Below, in pieces: positions 1 through 7,583 of a DNA stretch of 35,769 bases. Positions within the stretch are counted from its first letter, which is position 1. Each line of letters opens with the position of its first letter. Made by a program: the position numbers and the translations under genes. Below the pieces are notes generated by a model that saw nothing but the letters and a program-made list of their open reading frames with translations, made no database searches and was not told where the DNA came from. This stretch comes from Microcaldota archaeon (lineage in GTDB: Archaea > Micrarchaeota > Micrarchaeia > Micrarchaeales > CABMGC01). The stretch spans positions 1-35,769 of the forward strand of contig JAGWHN010000009.1 of the NCBI GenBank assembly GCA_028866785.1, in the 5' to 3' direction.

Positions 1-1
1 C

Positions 2-277
2 TCCACAGCAGAGAAGTTCAGTAAATTCGTGGAGGGTAAAAACCTTGAGTTTCTCATCACCGTGCTTGCCTCGAAGAATCTTCTATCGCATCCCAAGGAA
101 ACCTACACCGCAGTCTATAATCAGGGCGGAGAGGTAAATGTGCTAAACGGGATGCAGCACTTCAAAATTCTGAACGTGATCGAAAAGAACGTAAAGCGCG
201 TTGGGCCATCTGGAATTTCGCAGATGAACGACATCTTTGTACTAAATCCTGAATACTACCAGATTTCGGAGCTCTAA
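2..277 (+). CDS. 3' end of an unidentified protein (partial)
   Basis: The reading frame is open from the first bases of the window to a TAA at 275-277, so the 5' end lies outside. A GTG at 29 could be an internal start, but the frame continues upstream (STAEKFSKF precedes it), which favours a truncated longer gene. The visible 91 residues are a mixed helix/strand segment with no motif I recognise and no membrane segment. The thermosome follows in the same direction after a 130-bp gap containing its own promoter, so the two need not be co-transcribed. Confidence 0.6.
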   Translation, partial: STAEKFSKFVEGKNLEFLITVLASKNLLSHPKETYTAVYNQGGEVNVLNGMQHFKILNVIEKNVKRVGPSGISQMNDIFVLNPEYYQISEL

Positions 278-301
278 AGCCTTTTTAACCCCCTCGAAAG
301 C

Positions 302-343
302 TTTAAGTATATTGCAGGGCATATTACTATCGATATACTGCCC
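302..343 (+). promoter_or_regulatory. Thermosome promoter with candidate operator
   Basis: A TATA-like element (TTTAAGTATA, 302-311) lies about 100 bp upstream of the thermosome ATG. Just downstream an imperfect inverted repeat GGGCA (317-321) / TGCCC (339-343) flanks the expected transcription start. Archaeal heat-shock repressors bind at this kind of position, but the site does not clearly match a known consensus. A ribosome binding site (AAGGTG, 397-402) sits 5 nt before the ATG. Confidence 0.4.
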
Positions 344-407
344 TTGGGAAGGCCGTATTGGCTGATTCATACAATTCTCTTAATTCCTACTTATACAAGG
401 TGTAAAA

Positions 408-2054
408 ATGGCTGAAAATCAATCTGGACAATATGTAGTTTTGCCTGAGGGCTCATCGAGAGTTCTCGGAAGGGATGCGCAGAGGACAAACATCGCTGTT
501 GCTTATGCAGTTGCAGGAATAGTGAAGACCACTCTTGGCCCTAAGGGGATGGACAAGATGCTCGTCTCTGAGCTTGGAGACATCGTCATCACAAACGACG
601 GTGCGACAATCTTGCAGGAGATGAATGTCGAGCACCCAATCGCAAGGATAATGATGGAGATCGCAAAGACCCAGGACAAGGAGGTCGGCGACGGAACAAC
701 AACTGCTGTTATAATGTCAGGAGAGCTTCTCAAGGCGGCTGGAAACCTAATTGAGCAGGGAATTCACCCAACAACGATCATTAAGGGATACAAGATGGCG
801 GCGGAGCACGCAAAGGTCATTTTGGAGGACAACTCAACGAGCCTCACTATTGAGAATCAGGACAAGCTCGAGAGGATTGCGCTTATCGCAATGGCGTCAA
901 AGAACATCGGCTCTGATGTCACAAAGAAGCACCTTGCAAAGCTCGCCAACATGGCGCTCAAGCAGGTTGCAACAAAGGAGGGAACAAAGACGAAGATCGA
1001 CCGCGATTTCATAAAGCTCGAGAAGAAGGAGGGGGGATCGATTGAGGACACAGAGTTCATCAACGGAGTTCTTGTGGACAAGGAGATAACCCACCCAGGA
1101 ATGCCAAAGCTCGTGAAGAACGCAAAGATCGCAATACTTGACATTGCTCTTGAAATTGAAAAGACAGAGACGGATGCAAGAATCGAGATCACATCGCCAG
1201 AGCAGATGCAGGCCTTCCTAACGCAGGAAGAGAAGATGCTAAAGACCATGGCTGACAAAGTCGCAAAGTCCGGAGCAAACGTAGTGTTTGTCCAGAAGGG
1301 AATCGACGACGTCGCCCAGCACTACCTTGCAAAGGCAGGAGTGGTTGCAATTCGAAGGGTTAAGAAGTCCGACATGGAGAAGCTCGCAAAGGCAACAGGA
1401 GCAAGGCTTGTCACAAGCCTTGATGATTTGTCAGCAGCAGATCTTGGATTTGCAGGACAGGTCGAAGAGAGAAAGGTTGCAGGAGAGCAGATGGTCTTTG
1501 TAGAGAAGTGCAAGGATCCAAAGTCTGTCACGATTTTCGCAAGGGGCTCAACACCACAGGTAGTTAATGAGGTCGAAAGATCCCTCAACGACGTCATCGG
1601 CGCGCTCGCATCTGCAGTCGAGGTTGGAAAGTACGTTCTCGGAGGAGGAAGCATCGAGATTGATGTTGCAAACGGCCTAAGAGAGTACGCAGGAACAATC
1701 GGAGGAAAGGAGCAGCTTGCAATCCAGGCTTTTGCTGATGCAATTGAGGTAGTTCCAAAGACTCTATCAGAGAGCGCTGGAATGGACTCAATTGACACGC
1801 TTGTGCAGCTAAGGTCAAAGCACAAGGGCAAGGCAGGAAGGGTCTACGGAGTTGACATTTACCATGAGACTGTCTCCGACATGGAGAAGCTCGGAGTGAT
1901 TGAGCCTTTGAAGGTCAAGCTTCAGGCAATCGCAAGCGCCTCAGAGGCAGCCGAGATAATCCTCAGGATTGACGACATGATCAGCTCGAAGGGCAGATCT
2001 GGAGGAGGCGGAGGAATGCCTCCTGGCGGAATGCCAGGAATGGGCGGAGAGTAA
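408..2054 (+). CDS. thsA: Thermosome subunit (group II chaperonin)
   Basis: This is a cytosolic ATP-driven folding chaperonin of the TCP-1/CCT family. The 548-residue length is normal. The equatorial ATP-binding signatures are present: [10 protein letters not shown] near residue 44 and GDGTTTAV near residue 94. The C-terminal equatorial half contains [10 protein letters not shown], and the tail is the Gly/Met-rich GGM-type tail of archaeal thermosomes. A good Shine-Dalgarno sequence supports the ATG. It sits directly upstream of adkA, where many archaea have secY. Only one subunit gene is visible here; whether the ring is homo- or hetero-oligomeric cannot be told. The alpha designation in the symbol is arbitrary. 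Confidence 0.97.
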   Translation: MAENQSGQYVVLPEGSSRVLGRDAQRTNIAVAYAVAGIVKTTLGPKGMDKMLVSELGDIVITNDGATILQEMNVEHPIARIMMEIAKTQDKEVGDGTTTAVIMSGELLKAAGNLIEQGIHPTTIIKGYKMAAEHAKVILEDNSTSLTIENQDKLERIALIAMASKNIGSDVTKKHLAKLANMALKQVATKEGTKTKIDRDFIKLEKKEGGSIEDTEFINGVLVDKEITHPGMPKLVKNAKIAILDIALEIEKTETDARIEITSPEQMQAFLTQEEKMLKTMADKVAKSGANVVFVQKGIDDVAQHYLAKAGVVAIRRVKKSDMEKLAKATGARLVTSLDDLSAADLGFAGQVEERKVAGEQMVFVEKCKDPKSVTIFARGSTPQVVNEVERSLNDVIGALASAVEVGKYVLGGGSIEIDVANGLREYAGTIGGKEQLAIQAFADAIEVVPKTLSESAGMDSIDTLVQLRSKHKGKAGRVYGVDIYHETVSDMEKLGVIEPLKVKLQAIASASEAAEIILRIDDMISSKGRSGGGGGMPPGGMPGMGGE

Positions 2055-2079
2055 AAATAGAGTCCACCGATTGGTCTAA

Positions 2080-2646
2080 ATGGGAAAAATCATCATCTTT
2101 GTCGGAACTCCAGGAGCCGGAAAGTCTTCCGTTCTCAAGGGAGTAAAGGGCGCGCAGTACAGGCTGCTCAACATAGGAACAGAGATGTTCAATGTTGCAA
2201 AGAGGGACTACGGCGTATCTGACAGGGACGACATGAGGAAGCTCAACTCAGATGATATCAAGAGGATAAGGAACACAGTCTTCGATTCGATAAGGAAGGA
2301 GACCTCAAACCTTATACTTGATACGCACGCATCAATCAGGAGCGGACCAAGGTTCGTGCCTGGCTTCACGATTGACGAGCTGCAGAGCCTTGATGAGATA
2401 ATGACCATAGTCTACGTCGACTCAAGCTCGCATGACATCATCGCAAGGAGGAGCAAGGACCTGATGCGAAGAAGGGACGTGGAGGACGAGACAGACCTTG
2501 AGGAGCAAAGGGAGGTAAATCTATCGCTGATTGGCACTTACGCTGCAATAATCGGGATTCCGATTTACATAATCAAGAACAAGGAAGGAAAGGTGGACGA
2601 GGCAATCGCGCAGGCGAATGCAATAGTCACGGAAACATTTGAGTGA
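2080..2646 (+). CDS. adkA: Archaeal-type adenylate kinase
   Basis: Catalyses ATP + AMP = 2 ADP in the cytosol. The 188-residue protein has the Walker A loop GTPGAGKSS at residues 9-17 and the length of the archaeal AdkA family rather than the longer bacterial Adk; no zinc-type LID is seen. An Asp-Thr-His (DTHAS) element and the basic RRSKDLMRRRD region fit the family's nucleotide-binding and lid segments. It lies 25 bp after the thermosome and overlaps the start region of the DUF106 gene, so the two are translationally coupled. In many archaea adkA follows secY; here secY is 14 kb away. Confidence 0.93.
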   Translation: MGKIIIFVGTPGAGKSSVLKGVKGAQYRLLNIGTEMFNVAKRDYGVSDRDDMRKLNSDDIKRIRNTVFDSIRKETSNLILDTHASIRSGPRFVPGFTIDELQSLDEIMTIVYVDSSSHDIIARRSKDLMRRRDVEDETDLEEQREVNLSLIGTYAAIIGIPIYIIKNKEGKVDEAIAQANAIVTETFE

Positions 2647-2650
2647 AAAA

Positions 2651-3112
2651 ATGCAATTAATCGGATACGAAATCATAGTTATCGGCGTGGCATACGCGCT
2701 CCTTGCGGTGTTTGTGCAGCGAAGGCTCTCAAACATGGACAGGATGTACGAGATGCAGGACACGATAAAGGCGAAATCCGATGAGCTCATGGAGCTCACC
2801 AAGGCTGGCAACACAAGCAAGGAGGTCCTTGATGCAAAGCAAAAGGAGGTCATGGCGATAGTCTCGCAGAGCATGAAGAACCAGCTAAAGCCGATGCTGG
2901 TTGTCTTCCCGCTCTTCATAGTGGTATACTACTATGCGCTGCCTTTCGCATTTGCAGCAGCGGCCGCAAACGCGGTCTTCCCGTTCGACCTCCACTATCA
3001 GACCCTTTTCATAGTGGTGACGTTCATCATCGGCTTTTTGACCTCAATGACGCTCATGTCGCTTGATAAGAAAAGGCTCAAGAAACTCAAGGAAACCGCC
3101 CCCCAGCAATAA
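2651..3112 (+). CDS. DUF106 membrane protein (archaeal YidC/EMC3-like insertase)
   Basis: Three hydrophobic segments (about residues 5-20, 80-105 and 112-133) with a charged coiled-coil-like stretch between the first and second match the DUF106 family, the archaeal members of the Oxa1/YidC/Get1/EMC3 superfamily that insert proteins into the cytoplasmic membrane. The basic C-terminus is expected to face the cytosol near the ribosome. The first ATG is at 2651, after the adkA stop; a TTG at 2639 overlapping adkA would add four residues, and the sequence does not decide between them. Position between adkA and rpl34e is the usual archaeal order, which strengthens the call. Confidence 0.88.
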   Translation: MQLIGYEIIVIGVAYALLAVFVQRRLSNMDRMYEMQDTIKAKSDELMELTKAGNTSKEVLDAKQKEVMAIVSQSMKNQLKPMLVVFPLFIVVYYYALPFAFAAAAANAVFPFDLHYQTLFIVVTFIIGFLTSMTLMSLDKKRLKKLKETAPQQ

Positions 3113-3114
3113 CT

Positions 3115-3124
3115 TTTTATATGT
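3115..3124 (+). promoter_or_regulatory. TATA box of the rpl34e-cmk-rpl14e operon
   Basis: TTTTTATATG directly after the DUF106 stop codon, about 50 bp upstream of the L34e TTG start. It suggests a promoter internal to the cluster, giving a ribosomal-protein sub-operon with a short leader. Confidence 0.5.
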
Positions 3125-3165
3125 GCAGAGACTAATCAATTTTACTAATACTTAACGGTGTTTAT

Positions 3166-3492
3166 TTGCCAAGACCAATGTACAGATCAAGAAGCTACAG
3201 AAGGCTATCCCGAGTGACCCCTTCAAAGAGGAATGTGGTCCACTACGAGAGAAAGAAGAACTCTTTTCCTCACTGCGCAATCTGCGGCGCTGAGCTTAAT
3301 GGAATATCCATAAAGAAGGGCGCAAAGGGCAAGTCCCTCAAGACGAACTCAAGGAAGTTCGGAGGAGTGCTCTGCGCGGGCTGCAATGCGGAAGTGATAA
3401 AGCTCGCTTCAAGGATTGAGAACGGAGAGATGAAGCTCAACTCAATCAACATAAAGCAAAAGCAGTATGTGCTGCAAATGATTGCACACTAA
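3166..3492 (+). CDS. rpl34e: 50S ribosomal protein L34e
   Basis: A component of the archaeal large ribosomal subunit. The N-terminus MPRPMYRSRSYRR is the family hallmark and fixes the start at an unusual TTG codon (3166), preceded by ACGGTG (3155-3160) at 5-nt spacing. A zinc-ribbon pair is present (CAIC near residue 37 and CAGC near residue 68). Length of 108 residues is slightly above the typical 90. The next gene, cmk, starts 22 nt after the stop codon. The neighbours cmk and rpl14e reproduce the conserved archaeal order. Confidence 0.95.
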   Translation: MPRPMYRSRSYRRLSRVTPSKRNVVHYERKKNSFPHCAICGAELNGISIKKGAKGKSLKTNSRKFGGVLCAGCNAEVIKLASRIENGEMKLNSINIKQKQYVLQMIAH

Positions 3493-3514
3493 TTCCTTTA
3501 GGGAGCGCATTAAA

Positions 3515-4081
3515 ATGGAATCGATAATCCTATGTGGCATGCCAGCCTCTGGCAAGACCACCGTAGCCACGATAATAGCAAAGAAGCTAGGCTACACCCT
3601 GCTTGGCGGCGGCGACATACTAAAGGAGATGGCAAGGGACAGGGGATACACCGTCACCGGCCCGGAGTGGTGGGACACGCCCGAAGGGATAAAGTTCCTC
3701 AGGGAGAGGGACGGGAACCCGGACTTTGACAAGGAGGCGGACAGGAGAATCGTACAGAAAATCGAGGAGGGCAACTACGTTGTCACAAGCTACACCGCCC
3801 CATGGCTCTCAAAGGTGGGCTTCAAGGTCTGGCTCGGCGCAACCCAAGGCAGCAGGGCTGGAAGGATGTCGCTTAGGGACAGTTCCCACATAAACGAGAG
3901 CACCAAGGCAACAAAGATAAGGGACGATGAAAACATCAGCCTATACAAGAAGCTCTACGGGATTGATTTCGGGAAGGACCTCAAGCCGTTCGACCTTGTG
4001 ATTGAGACTGACGAGATATTCGCAGAGCAGGTGGCGACGAAAATAATCGAGGCGTACAATCTCCGCAATAACATTAAATAG
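3515..4081 (+). CDS. cmk: Cytidylate kinase, archaeal type
   Basis: Phosphorylates CMP/dCMP with ATP, feeding nucleotide pools. Walker A loop GMPASGKTT occupies residues 8-16 of the 188-residue protein. GGGDILKEMARDRG follows, and RDDENISLYKKLYGID near residues 130-145 is the C-terminal signature region of archaeal Cmk. The frame is open upstream to 3482, but the ATG at 3515 has a GGGAG ribosome binding site at 3501-3505 and gives the expected N-terminus MESIILCG. It sits between rpl34e and rpl14e, the usual archaeal context. Confidence 0.93.
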   Translation: MESIILCGMPASGKTTVATIIAKKLGYTLLGGGDILKEMARDRGYTVTGPEWWDTPEGIKFLRERDGNPDFDKEADRRIVQKIEEGNYVVTSYTAPWLSKVGFKVWLGATQGSRAGRMSLRDSSHINESTKATKIRDDENISLYKKLYGIDFGKDLKPFDLVIETDEIFAEQVATKIIEAYNLRNNIK

Positions 4082-4121
4082 CTTGAGAATCAATACTAAA
4101 CAAGATAATAAACGTGATAGC

Positions 4122-4379
4122 ATGGCACTAATGGAAGTAGGAAGAGTTTGCATAAAGAAGTTCGGAAGGGACGCAGGATCAAAGGCAGTCATCACAAAGC
4201 TAGTAGACAAGGGAAACGTTCACATCGTGACGAGCATAAGGCCGCACGACAGGAAGTGCAACGTCACGCACCTTGAGTTCCTAAACGAGAAGATCGACCC
4301 AAAGAACGAAGAGCAGCTCTACAGGGCCCTTGAGATCGAGAGGCCAAAGGCAGAGAAGGCACCAAAGGCAAAGAAGTAA
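4122..4379 (+). CDS. rpl14e: 50S ribosomal protein L14e
   Basis: A large-subunit ribosomal protein with a KOW/SH3-like barrel. The N-terminus MALMEVGRVCIKKFGRDAG matches the archaeal family pattern (EVGRVC...GRxAG). The frame is open from a TTG at 4083, but the ATG at 4122 has GTGAT just upstream and fits the family. The protein is 85 residues with a Lys/Ala-rich tail. In many archaea cbf5/truB follows this gene; here a DMT transporter follows after 15 nt instead. Confidence 0.93.
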   Translation: MALMEVGRVCIKKFGRDAGSKAVITKLVDKGNVHIVTSIRPHDRKCNVTHLEFLNEKIDPKNEEQLYRALEIERPKAEKAPKAKK

Positions 4380-4394
4380 TGAGCCTGTGAGAAG

Positions 4395-5252
4395 ATGATC
4401 TCTCCGGGACTTCTTGCAATAGCTGCAACTTTTATCGCATTCTCATTTTCCCTCATCCTTGAGCGTCGCGTCGCAATGCTCGCCGGGACGCTTAGGGGAT
4501 CAGTGCTTGTCTTGTTCTTCGGCCTGTTCCCCCTTTTGGTTTTCTTTTTGCTCTCGGGCTTCAATCTGAGCTACTATGAAATTTTCCTTTCGGTCGCATC
4601 CGGGATAATCTTCGCAGCCGGCTATGTGCTATACTACAAGTCGCTTGAGACAGAGCAGATATCGAACACGACGGGGATAGGCCTGATCCAGCCCGCGCTA
4701 CTTTTAATATTCAGCATCTTTGTGCTGGCCGAGCCCATAACCGCGATACAGGCCGTTGGGGGCATCACGATTTTCCTAGGAGTGGTCCTGATAATCACGA
4801 ACGACAACTTTGAGCTCAACAGAAAGCTAATTCCAGCGCTTGTCGCAAACGTCTCATGGGCCGGATACTGGATTATTGCATCGTACGCAATCATCTCGTC
4901 CCAAGAGGTTGGAGCCGTCCTTCTCATCTCCAGAGTCGTGGGCATGGTGATAGCGCTTGCGCTGTTTGCTATTTACCTTAAGCAGAAAAGGATACCAAGG
5001 CTCAGGGGTTCCCTGATTGCCCCTCTATTGGTCACAGCAATAGCGACGGGGTTGCTTGACGGCTTTGGAAATGCGACATTCGGGTTTGTGATACAGTACA
5101 ATGTGCTCTCGCTAGGAAGCATATTCGTCTCAGCGCTCCCGATCTCCGTGACCTTCCTTGCTTATTTTGCATACAAAGAAAGGCTCACAAAGCTTCAATG
5201 GATTGGGATGGCAATTGCAATAATCGGGGCACTAGTCATTGCGATGAACTAA
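4395..5252 (+). CDS. EamA-family (DMT superfamily) transporter
   Basis: An integral membrane protein of 285 residues with about ten hydrophobic segments arranged as two five-helix halves, the EamA/DMT layout. Typical features are the LAEP element near residue 112 ending one repeat and YKERLTKLQWIGMAIAIIGA near the C-terminus, the standard last-helix signature. The substrate cannot be told from sequence; DMT members export amino acids, metabolites or sugars. It begins 15 nt after rpl14e and may be read through from that operon. A GTGAGA element lies a few nucleotides before the ATG. Confidence 0.88.
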   Translation: MISPGLLAIAATFIAFSFSLILERRVAMLAGTLRGSVLVLFFGLFPLLVFFLLSGFNLSYYEIFLSVASGIIFAAGYVLYYKSLETEQISNTTGIGLIQPALLLIFSIFVLAEPITAIQAVGGITIFLGVVLIITNDNFELNRKLIPALVANVSWAGYWIIASYAIISSQEVGAVLLISRVVGMVIALALFAIYLKQKRIPRLRGSLIAPLLVTAIATGLLDGFGNATFGFVIQYNVLSLGSIFVSALPISVTFLAYFAYKERLTKLQWIGMAIAIIGALVIAMN

Positions 5253-5254
5253 AA

Positions 5255-6163
5255 TCAGTGGTTGCTGTACCCGTTTGTCCAGCTTCCAGTGAAAGAGATG
5301 CTGTTTGCAACGCCGTTGAGCAGATCCCCGCTGTAGTCCTGGCTGTTTCCGTTGAGCGGCCACCATCCAACAAGGTTCCTGAGCTGTATCGGCGCCCCTC
5401 CTATTCCCTCGATATAGAGCGAGCTGATCTCGCTTGCAGAGAGTGAAGCATTGTACATCTGCACGTTTCCTATCATCACCTTTGAGTAGCTATTCTCCCC
5501 TCCCCCAACGATGAAGTTGCCCGTTCCCTGGGTTGCAGGGCCGTTTCCTCCAGTGAAGGCTGCGGAGTGCTGCACGCCGTTTAGATAGTAGTACGCATTG
5601 CCTCCCGCATAGTTGTAGGTGAAGCATGAGAACTGCCAGGTTCCGACCGTTGGCTGGGCGCCTGTCGAGTAGCTAGATATCACCGCTGCGCCGTTGCTCT
5701 TCCATACCGTGAAGCCCTGCGCGGTCCCCTGCTGGTCAAGCGTGTACTCCCACCCCGCTCCATAGCTCGGGACTCCCTGTCCCTTGAGCGTAGGCCCGAC
5801 GTATCCTGTTAGTGAGGTCACAGAGTACCACATGCAAAGCGTCATCGCGCCAGTTGCGCCCGCCTCTGGACTTAGAAGTATCGAGTTTCCGAAGTTGATG
5901 TACCCTCCATTCCCGTTGAACTGCGCCACAAACTGCGGAAGCTGCGAGCCGCACACCCCCTGCAGGCTGATTAGCGAGGTTGTGTTCGGACCGTTTGGCC
6001 TGAGTATTTGGCACGAGCCCGGCTGTGCCCTACCTGAAAGACTATTCGGATTGAAGACGCCAAGCTGGTAGAGCGCACCCAAGACAACCGCTATCACGAG
6101 CACCGCCCACCCGTAGGTCATCAGATACTCCATCGCGGATTGCGCTCGCTTTACCTGTTGCAT
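5255..6163 (-). CDS. Pilin-like secreted protein with LamG/ConA-like domain
   Basis: The N-terminus MQQVKRAQSAMEYLMTYGWA followed by a hydrophobic helix is a type III (type IV pilin-like) signal: basic stretch, Q-S-x-x-E-Y element, then hydrophobic core. Archaeal prepilin peptidases of the PibD/EppA type would cut just before the Gln. Residues about 80-300 form a beta-rich, Gly/Ser/Asn/Trp-rich domain resembling concanavalin A-like LamG jelly rolls (YINFGNS, MTLCMWYSV, YYLNGVQ, LVGWWPLNG, AQ/S-D-YSGDLLNG). It is probably a surface adhesin or minor pilus subunit that binds carbohydrate. The ATG at 6163 is preferred over an upstream start at 6181. It ends 2 bp from the convergent transporter. 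Confidence 0.82.
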   Translation of the reverse strand: MQQVKRAQSAMEYLMTYGWAVLVIAVVLGALYQLGVFNPNSLSGRAQPGSCQILRPNGPNTTSLISLQGVCGSQLPQFVAQFNGNGGYINFGNSILLSPEAGATGAMTLCMWYSVTSLTGYVGPTLKGQGVPSYGAGWEYTLDQQGTAQGFTVWKSNGAAVISSYSTGAQPTVGTWQFSCFTYNYAGGNAYYYLNGVQHSAAFTGGNGPATQGTGNFIVGGGENSYSKVMIGNVQMYNASLSASEISSLYIEGIGGAPIQLRNLVGWWPLNGNSQDYSGDLLNGVANSISFTGSWTNGYSNH

Positions 6164-6257
6164 GGTATAGCTAACGCACAATCAAAATAAAATCCTATCT
6201 ATGAGAGTGCAAGGCAAACCAATAAGAATTTTGATTCGGCACTACAAGTGTATTTTG

Positions 6258-7583
6258 ATGGCAACCAAGATAAACGGAAAGATCAATTCGCTCATTTCGA
6301 GGGACTCCAAGGTGATGATAAAGACCACAAGGGAGCACTATCGATTCGTTCCCTCGCACGGCGACGGGGACTTTGCCTATGACATCGCGGGAAACAAGTT
6401 CATCGACTTCTCAAGCTTCATCGGCGTGTATACGCTCGGCGTGAATGGAAACAGGCAGATAAGGGATGCAGTAAAAAAACAGGTCGACAGGCTTATGCAC
6501 CCGGCGTTCACGGATTTCTATGTGCAGGAGCCCGTCGAGTTCACGGAGAAGCTGCTCACAATGTTCCCCAAGGGCTTTGGCAGGGTCTTCTACTCGAACT
6601 CGGGCACCGAGGCGAACGAGGCTGCGATAAAGTTCGCAAAGCTCTTCACAAAGAGGCCGTACGTTCTTGCATTTTACAACGCATTCCACGGAAGGACTCT
6701 TGGGTCGCTTGGCCTCACGGCATCAAAGGCGATCCAAAAGGAGCATTTCGGCCCGTTTAACGGAGTAGTGCACGCGCATTTCCCAAATCCATACAGGTGC
6801 GGATTAAACCACGATGAGAATCACGACTGCGCAAGTGCATGCATTGATTACATCAAGAAAACAATTTTCGCAAAAGAGGTGCCCGCAAAAGAGTTTGCGG
6901 CAATCTTCATCGAGCCCGTCCAGGGAGAGGGCGGATACATCGTTCCCCCAAAAGGCTTCTTCAAGCAGCTCAGGGAGCTTGCGGACGAGCATGGGATACT
7001 TCTTGTTTCTGATGAGGTCCAGGCGGGATACATGAGGACGGGAAAGTTCCTCGCGCTTGACAACTTCGGCGTCGAGGCTGATATCTACACTATGGCAAAG
7101 GCGCTTGGAGGAGGCCTTCCGATAGGCGCGACAATAACGAGGCACTCCCTGGGCGACATACCTGCGGGTGCGCACGCAAACACTTTTGGCGGCAACCTTG
7201 CATCGATAGCTGCGGCAAATGCGTCGCTTGATTATGTAAAGAAAAACCTCAAGTCGCTTCAGAACGGCGTTAAGTCGAAGGGATCCTATGTGATGAACAG
7301 GCTTGAGGAAATGAAGGAGAAGTATGCGATCATTGGGGATGTCAGGGGAATAGGCCTGATGATCGGTGTCGAACTCATAAGGGACATGAGGACAAAGGAG
7401 CCTGCGATAGCAGAGAGGGGAAAGATAATTGAGGAGTGCTTCATGAACGGCCTGCTTTTGCTTCCTGCGGGAATCTCGACAATCAGGATAATCCCCCCGA
7501 TAACTATCTCACAGCAGAACTTGGAGAAGGGGATGGACATTCTTGAGGCTGCGATTAAAAAGATTAACAAGGAGCAGCTCTAA
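6258..7583 (+). CDS. Class III PLP-dependent aminotransferase (GabT/ornithine-type)
   Basis: Fold-type I PLP enzyme of 441 residues. Visible landmarks are YSNSGTEANEAAIKFAK (PLP phosphate loop), FHGRTLGSLGLT, IEPVQGEGGY, SDEVQAGYMRTGKF (Asp binding the pyridine nitrogen) and the Schiff-base lysine K281 in MAKALGGGLPIGA. The family includes 4-aminobutyrate, acetylornithine and lysine aminotransferases, and also amino acid racemases of archaea, so the substrate is open. The Cys/His-rich insert (residues about 175-195: RCGLNHDENHDCASAC) is unlike bacterial GabT. The start could also be the ATG at 6201; 6258 gives the more usual N-terminus. Confidence 0.88.
   Translation: MATKINGKINSLISRDSKVMIKTTREHYRFVPSHGDGDFAYDIAGNKFIDFSSFIGVYTLGVNGNRQIRDAVKKQVDRLMHPAFTDFYVQEPVEFTEKLLTMFPKGFGRVFYSNSGTEANEAAIKFAKLFTKRPYVLAFYNAFHGRTLGSLGLTASKAIQKEHFGPFNGVVHAHFPNPYRCGLNHDENHDCASACIDYIKKTIFAKEVPAKEFAAIFIEPVQGEGGYIVPPKGFFKQLRELADEHGILLVSDEVQAGYMRTGKFLALDNFGVEADIYTMAKALGGGLPIGATITRHSLGDIPAGAHANTFGGNLASIAAANASLDYVKKNLKSLQNGVKSKGSYVMNRLEEMKEKYAIIGDVRGIGLMIGVELIRDMRTKEPAIAERGKIIEECFMNGLLLLPAGISTIRIIPPITISQQNLEKGMDILEAAIKKINKEQL

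Noticed and set aside
857..1258. 133-residue open frame antisense to the thermosome gene
   Set aside because: It lies wholly inside a certain gene, has no promoter or ribosome binding site and reads as low-complexity Ser/Phe/Ile antisense translation.
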